DNA of 22,047 nt from Vairimorpha apis BRL 01. Lineage: Eukaryota > Microsporidia > Nosematidae. The notes beneath the pieces are model-generated. The model was not told where the DNA came from. It worked only from the letters and a program-made list of their open reading frames with translations, and searched no databases. The position numbers and the translations under genes were made by a program. The stretch covers positions 1-22,047 of the forward strand of contig KE647313.1 of assembly GCA_000447185.1 (NCBI GenBank), given 5' to 3'. This document shows, in pieces, positions 17,396 to 22,047 of the stretch (the stretch's first letter is position 1; every line of letters begins with the position of its first letter).

Positions 17396-18579
17396 ATGAA
17401 AAAAATAGGTATCATAGGAACAGGAAGTTGGGGTACAACTATATCAACAATAATATCATCAAACATAACCAAACGTACTAGTACTGACAACAACACTAAC
17501 ACAGCATATACTATAATAATAATAATACTAGTACTAACATGATAACTAATAATAATAATACTAGTAATGATAATAATACTAACAATAACACAATACATAA
17601 CAACAACACAACATATAATACCAACACCACACAACTATACGACCCAGAAATCCTATTATACGGCATAGAAGAACAATACAACGGCACACCACTATCAACC
17701 CACATAAATAAAAACCACACCAACCCAAAATATTTACCCAACATAACCCTCCCACCAAACATTAAATCAACAACAAACCCAAACGACTTATCAAACACAG
17801 ACATACTAATAATAGCACTCCCACACCAATACATCCAAACTATTCAAACATTTAAAAAAATCTTAAAACCAAATATAACAGTCTTATCATTAATCAAAGG
17901 TTTTATAGAACACGACACTCACTTCGAACTAATATCAGATTACTTAAACAATCTACTTAATTGTAAAACAAATGTACTTATGGGCGCTAATATAGCTCTA
18001 GACGTATCTAAAAGTATATCAGGTAACATAAAATACAAATCAGAAACAACACTAGGATACATTCTAGAAACAGATCGTATATTATTATACGATATACTAA
18101 ATTGTAATATGTTTAAAGTTACATGTATTCAAGATGTACACGGTGTTGAACTATGTGGATCATTAAAAAATGTTATATCTTTAGGATACGGTATAGTTGA
18201 TGGACTTAATTGTTCAGGTAATACTAAAGTTGCTTTTTTACGTAACGGATTGATTGAAATTAAAAAGTTTATGAAAACTTTTTATCCTGAAACAAGTGAA
18301 GCTACTTTATTTGAAAGTTGTGGTATAGCTGATTTAATTGTGTCTTGTTGTAGTGGTAGGAATTATAAATTTGGTGTTAGTAAAGTTACAAATAATTTGA
18401 GTGTTGATGAGTTTGAGAAACAGATAGGGAATCAAAAGATTCAAGGTGTAGGAACTGTTAAATGTTTAGTTAAGTTTTTATGTAGTCGAAATGTTGTTGA
18501 TGAGTTTCCTGTTTTTTTAAGTGTTTATAATATTTTTGCTTGTAATGTGAGTGTTGAGAGTATTTTGGAGTGTTTTTAG
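17396..18579 (+). CDS. GPD1: NAD-dependent glycerol-3-phosphate dehydrogenase, one -1 frameshift
   Basis: Reduces dihydroxyacetone phosphate to glycerol-3-phosphate, linking glycolysis to lipid synthesis and NADH reoxidation. The first frame from 17396 (48 codons) gives MKKIGIIGTGSWGTTIS, the GxGxWG Rossmann motif, and stops at 17540-17542. The -1 frame is open from 17500 and carries the rest: YDPEILLYGIEEQ, PHQYI, SLIKG, LMGANIA, the GSLKNVISLGYG block with the catalytic-type Lys, NTKVAFLRNG for substrate, ESCGIADLIVSCCSGRN, and IQGVGTVK. The last frame lacks the NAD loop, so 17539 cannot be the start. The gene is 1184 nt, one base short of 395 codons, matching ~390 residues in yeast Gpd1. 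The shift lies in an ATA/AAT tract, inside an Asn/Thr-rich insertion of about 55 residues between the first helix and second strand of the Rossmann fold. Codons are C- and A-rich in the first half and G- and T-rich in the second. Confidence 0.88.
17511..17590 (+). repeat. AAT/ATA-rich microsatellite within the GPD gene
   Basis: Two runs of AAT units with ACTAGTACTAA and ACTAGTAATG between and after them. It encodes the Asn/Thr stretch of GPD and contains or adjoins the frame break. Confidence 0.7.
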
Positions 18580-18892
18580 TTGTGAGTGTTTTTTGTGTGA
18601 TTTTGGAATTTTAATTAAAAGTTAGTTTATATTTGTATTTTAAAGTACATTAAATAAATGAATATAGTTTTTTATATGTTGGTATTTTTAATTATATTTA
18701 TTAAATGATTTTATATATTATATTTAATATTTTATACTATAGTTTAATAGTTTAATATAGTAATTATTAAATGACTTTAATTAAAAGTACATTTTTTTTA
18801 AATAAAATATTTATTTAAAATAAATCATAATTTTGATAAAATATTTGATAAAATTTATATATAAAATAATTTTTAAAGTGTATATATGTATT
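18580..18892. other. C-poor AT-rich spacer after GPD
   Basis: The + strand has very few C and continues the G/T bias of the GPD 3' half. No gene seen. Confidence 0.55.
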
Positions 18893-19029
18893 TTAAAGTA
18901 TATTTAATAAAAGAATTTAGTTTCTAATAAATTATAATATTATTTTGTTTTTAATTAATAATATATTTTTTTATTTTATATAAAGTATATTAAATAAAAG
19001 AATTTAGTTTCTAATAAATTATAATATTA
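18893..19029. repeat. Direct duplication of about 57 bases, 89-bp spacing
   Basis: Both copies (near 18893 and 18982) read AAAGTATATT(T/A)AATAAAAG and then AATTTAGTTTCTAATAAATT and an ATAATATTATTTTGTTTT end; they are almost identical. Confidence 0.75.
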
Positions 19030-19222
19030 TTTTGTTTTAAAATTGTATTTCTAAAATGAATTTTTTTAAGGTTTATATATAAATAACAGATATTAATTAT
19101 AATTTGTAAGTTACAATAAATTATAATTTTGTTTTAAAATTGAAATTCTAAAATGAATTTTTTTTAAGGTTTATATATAAATAACAGATATTAATTATAA
19201 TTTGTAAGTTACAATAAATTTT
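19030..19222. repeat. Tandem duplication, 97-bp period
   Basis: TTTTGTTTTAAAATTG begins both units (19030 and 19127). They share TCTAAAATGAATTTTTTT, AAGGTTTATATATAAATAAC and AATTTGTAAGTTACAATAAA with very few differences. Confidence 0.85.
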
Positions 19223-19856
19223 TTTAATATAAATATTAACTGTGTAAAATAAATTTGATTTTTAATTTAAAAAATTAATAATAATAAATTTTTTAGATAC
19301 TTCAAATATTATGAAAAAAAAGAATAAAAAATTATAAATAAAACATCATTTTAATTAAATTTTATATTAAATATGAATTAACTAAAATTTGTAATAATAA
19401 AAATTCGTTTTTTATTAACAACAATTTAAATATAATAAAAAATTTACAATTTTTTAACATTATAAATTTAATATTTTAAAAGTGTTTTTAATTAAATACA
19501 AAAATAATTATAAGTTATTTAAATGTAATTTTTTATTTTTATTATTATAAAATTTCTAAATCTACAACAAATTTAATATTTTAAAAGTGTGTTTTAATTA
19601 AATTAAAATGTAATAATAAAATATTTAAATATAATATTTAATTTTTTTAACATTACAAATTAAATATTTTTAAAAGTGTGTTTAATTAAATTTAAATGTA
19701 ATTATTATATAAAAACATTTTTAATTTAAACAATTCTATTTAACAAATATAAAATATTATTTTCACAATACAACATAATATAAATAATTTATATATTCTA
19801 ATATTATATAACAAATTCTTATAATGAAATCTTCACATTAAAATATTTAATTACAT
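19223..19856. other. AT-rich spacer
   Basis: No gene seen. AATATTTTAAAAGTGTGTTT-like pieces recur loosely near 19470, 19577 and 19660, suggesting an old ~100-bp repeat. Confidence 0.5.
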
Positions 19857-20097
19857 AACATAATATAAATAACAAATATATTTTACCAATACAACAAAAT
19901 ATAACAAATATATTTATATAACACAACATAATCCTAATATAATAGATATTCTAATAACAACAAAATATAAAAATATCTTCTAATAACAACATAATATAAA
20001 TAACAAATATATTTTACCAATACAACAAAATATAACAAATATATTTATATAACACAACATAATCCTAATATAATAGATATTCTAATAACAACAAAAC
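19857..20097. repeat. Tandem duplication, 131-bp period
   Basis: AACATAATATAAATAACAAA starts units at 19857 and 19988. About 110 bases are essentially identical, including ATTTTACCAATACAACAAAA and CACAACATAATCCTAATATA. G is almost absent on the + strand. Confidence 0.85.
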
Positions 20098-20149
20098 ATA
20101 AATAATAAATATTATAACAACAACAAATTCTTAAAAAACATTCTCTTCA

Positions 20150-22021
20150 TTAAACAACCATCCCACTATAAAATTCATCAGGCACACCCTCACACAAACT
20201 ATACACACCATTAATATCCTCACCATCTCTTAAATTATAATTCCATCCTATATCAGGTATATAAGATCTACATACTTCATCTGTTAATTCTATAGGTACA
20301 TTTGTTATTATCTTATCTGTTACTATTATAAATTTATTTAGGTTTAGTTTTAGTAATGTTTTATTTATTAGTCTTTTATTATTTGTGTTTATTATTATTG
20401 TAGTATTATATTTATAATTGTTATTAATATTATATTTATTATCAATGTTATATTTATTATCAATGTTATATTTGTTACAATATATTTTATTATCACTATA
20501 ATCTATTCTATTGTCATTATTACAATCTATTCCAATACAACTATAATCTATTCTATTATCATTATTATAATCTATTTTATTACCAACATACATATCATTA
20601 CTATTACAATCTATTCCAATACAACTATAATCTATTCTATTATCATTACTATTACATCCCATTCCATTACAAATAAAATGAAATAAAATTTCACCATCTC
20701 TAAATCTCTGAGGAACAAAATAAACAGATTTATCTTTTAGAATAACAAAAGACGGCGTATTTAAATCTGTACATCTTTTAAATAGACTAAGAATATTTTT
20801 ACTAATTTTTATTTTATTTAATTTTGATTTGTCAATTGTATTTAATTCATGTTTTCCATTTAAATTATTTCTATTTAATTTTGTTTTTCCATTTAAATCG
20901 CTTTTACTTAACTCTATTTTCTCACTTCCACTTAATTCTTTATTTTCTCCATTCATTAAATCTTCTTCAATTACTTGAATTTCCCAATTTATTTTATACA
21001 ATCCTTTTTTTAAATATTCTTCCATTATTTTATATTTTTCTTGTATTGGAATATTATAAGATTCCATTTTTAATTTATCAATATTTATATTGTTGTCATT
21101 GTATTCAGAATTTATTTTATTATCAATATATTCTATATTTATTTTATTATCATTGTATTTAGTATTTGTTTTATCATTCACACTTCCAATATCCACACTT
21201 CCATACTTATCATCCTTACTTTCATTAACACTCTCACCACACCTCTCACCATACCTCTCAACAACACAATCTTTATACTTATCATCCCTCTTAATATTAA
21301 ATATAATATCCCGTACCTCACTCTCACTATACTTAAACTTACACCTACTCAATATAATATCTCTACAACTTTTCTCTATCTTAATCCATTCATCGTCTGT
21401 TCGTATTTCCCAGTAATCAATTTCTATATCACTGTTAATTAAAAGAGCCAGTCTACAGAAATTTGTAAATGAAGTTGTACCGAACCAGTTTTTATATAAA
21501 TTGAAGTGTGTTTTTGTAGGTGAATTAAATTTGAATGTGTTTTTATATATATTGTTAATATTGTTAATACATGTGTTGTTAATACAAGTGTTGTTAATAT
21601 AAGTGTTGTTAATACATGTGTTATTAATATAAGTGTTGTTCACATTACTATTATACTTGTTAATATAAGTATTATTACAATTATCAATAATATTCACATT
21701 TCCATTCTCCACACTATTGTTCACATTACTACTATACACACTCTTCTCCACTACATTACTCTTCTCCACTCCATTACCACAATTATAAAAACTTCCACAC
21801 AACATTACAACTTTCTTAAAATCTAACCACTCACAAACTTTAATATTAACAACAACTTCATTAAAATAACGTTCAATCTTATTAAAAACATTCTTATTAA
21901 CAACTAAATTACTTTTCTTCATATAAACAACAAAATCTAAAATATGTTCGTATTTATATAAAACTGTTAAAATTCCTGTTTCTGGATAAACATGAGAATA
22001 TTGTTTTGTTTGTATATACAC
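20150..22021 (-). CDS. Large Asn-rich protein of unknown function, 5' end unresolved
   Basis: An uninterrupted frame of 623 codons. The track starts at GTG (22021), an in-frame TAA lies just upstream, and the first in-frame ATG is codon 34, so the true start is unclear. An ATG at 22023 in another frame would enter this one by a -1 step, like the breaks in other genes here. Ordered blocks (residues 11-80, 170-245, 325-355, 403-450, 550-623) alternate with repeat-like inserts: NNTYI/NNTCI hexads (127-154), YNDNKIN-type units (289-313), and three DNRIDYS-type units with two near-copies of CIGIDCN (460-512), then YNIDNK units. The ordered parts, such as YFVPQRFRDGEILFHFIC and IPDIGWNYNLRDGEDI, look conserved in style but I do not recognise a family. 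No signal peptide or membrane span. Local C/G use flips several times along the gene. Confidence 0.7.
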   Translation of the reverse strand: MYIQTKQYSHVYPETGILTVLYKYEHILDFVVYMKKSNLVVNKNVFNKIERYFNEVVVNIKVCEWLDFKKVVMLCGSFYNCGNGVEKSNVVEKSVYSSNVNNSVENGNVNIIDNCNNTYINKYNSNVNNTYINNTCINNTYINNTCINNTCINNINNIYKNTFKFNSPTKTHFNLYKNWFGTTSFTNFCRLALLINSDIEIDYWEIRTDDEWIKIEKSCRDIILSRCKFKYSESEVRDIIFNIKRDDKYKDCVVERYGERCGESVNESKDDKYGSVDIGSVNDKTNTKYNDNKINIEYIDNKINSEYNDNNINIDKLKMESYNIPIQEKYKIMEEYLKKGLYKINWEIQVIEEDLMNGENKELSGSEKIELSKSDLNGKTKLNRNNLNGKHELNTIDKSKLNKIKISKNILSLFKRCTDLNTPSFVILKDKSVYFVPQRFRDGEILFHFICNGMGCNSNDNRIDYSCIGIDCNSNDMYVGNKIDYNNDNRIDYSCIGIDCNNDNRIDYSDNKIYCNKYNIDNKYNIDNKYNINNNYKYNTTIIINTNNKRLINKTLLKLNLNKFIIVTDKIITNVPIELTDEVCRSYIPDIGWNYNLRDGEDINGVYSLCEGVPDEFYSGMVV

Positions 22022-22047
22022 ATATTATTGTGTCGTAGTAGAGTTCT

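Noticed and set aside
17353..17834. Val/Leu/Ile-rich minus-strand ORFs opposite GPD
   Set aside because: They are reverse readings of the AAT/ACA-rich GPD coding strand; GPD homology fixes the + strand as coding.
20824..21416. Leu/Tyr-rich + strand ORFs
   Set aside because: They are antisense shadows of the 623-codon minus ORF in T/C-rich DNA.
1..22047. tRNA or rRNA genes
   Set aside because: No stretch shows the GC-rich paired arms or conserved loops of a tRNA, and no rRNA-like conserved segment was recognised. The few GC-richer islands are coding or repeat.

Overview
The window looks like microsporidian nuclear DNA. It is extremely AT-rich, its recognisable genes are compact eukaryotic ones (ribosomal protein eS27, chaperonin CCT-theta, spliceosomal SmF, a Ubp8/USP22-type deubiquitinase, NAD-dependent glycerol-3-phosphate dehydrogenase), a CCC motif lies just upstream of most start codons, and a probable 27-nt intron follows the ATG of the ribosomal-protein gene. 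Intergenic spaces are long, which suggests a larger, repeat-bearing microsporidian genome. The species cannot be named from the sequence.

Layout. 1-206: 5' part of an unknown minus-strand ORF running off the window. 389-458 and 1381-1754: two 5'-truncated copies of what is probably a non-LTR retrotransposon, the larger flanked by a perfect 16-bp direct repeat. 872-1156 (-): RPS27. 2054-3672 (+): CCT8, broken by one frameshift. 4494-4739 (+): SmF. 4986-5764 (-): a Sec34/COG3-like candidate, one frameshift. 6280-7419 (-): Ubp8-like protease. 8276-9526 (+): unknown protein with a hydrophobic N-terminus, three frameshifts. 9861-14630: a 4.8-kb segment bounded by inverted ~295-bp repeats and holding a secreted leucine-rich-repeat protein gene (11987-14263); the left repeat carries a 74-codon ORF and the right one a broken copy. 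14631-17380: gene-free, with tandem arrays. 17396-18579 (+): GPD, one frameshift in an Asn/Thr-rich trinucleotide tract. 18580-20149: gene-free, tandem duplications. 20150-22021 (-): large Asn-rich protein of unknown function, 5' end unresolved.

The genes do not form a pathway. They are housekeeping functions (translation, protein folding, splicing, transcription/chromatin, glycerol-lipid and redox metabolism) plus two candidate secreted proteins, one of them on a repeat-bounded cassette that looks mobile or recombinogenic.

Most notable signals: (1) six reading-frame breaks in four genes, all of the -1 type, while other long ORFs are intact; (2) sub-kilobase blocks in the right-hand 5 kb where one strand almost lacks G and the next almost lacks C, flipping even inside genes; (3) the LRR gene between palindrome-tipped inverted repeats; (4) the 27-nt frame-preserving mini-intron; (5) a CCT-theta subunit with a degenerate nucleotide site. 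All family calls are from memory of the families; no database search was run.
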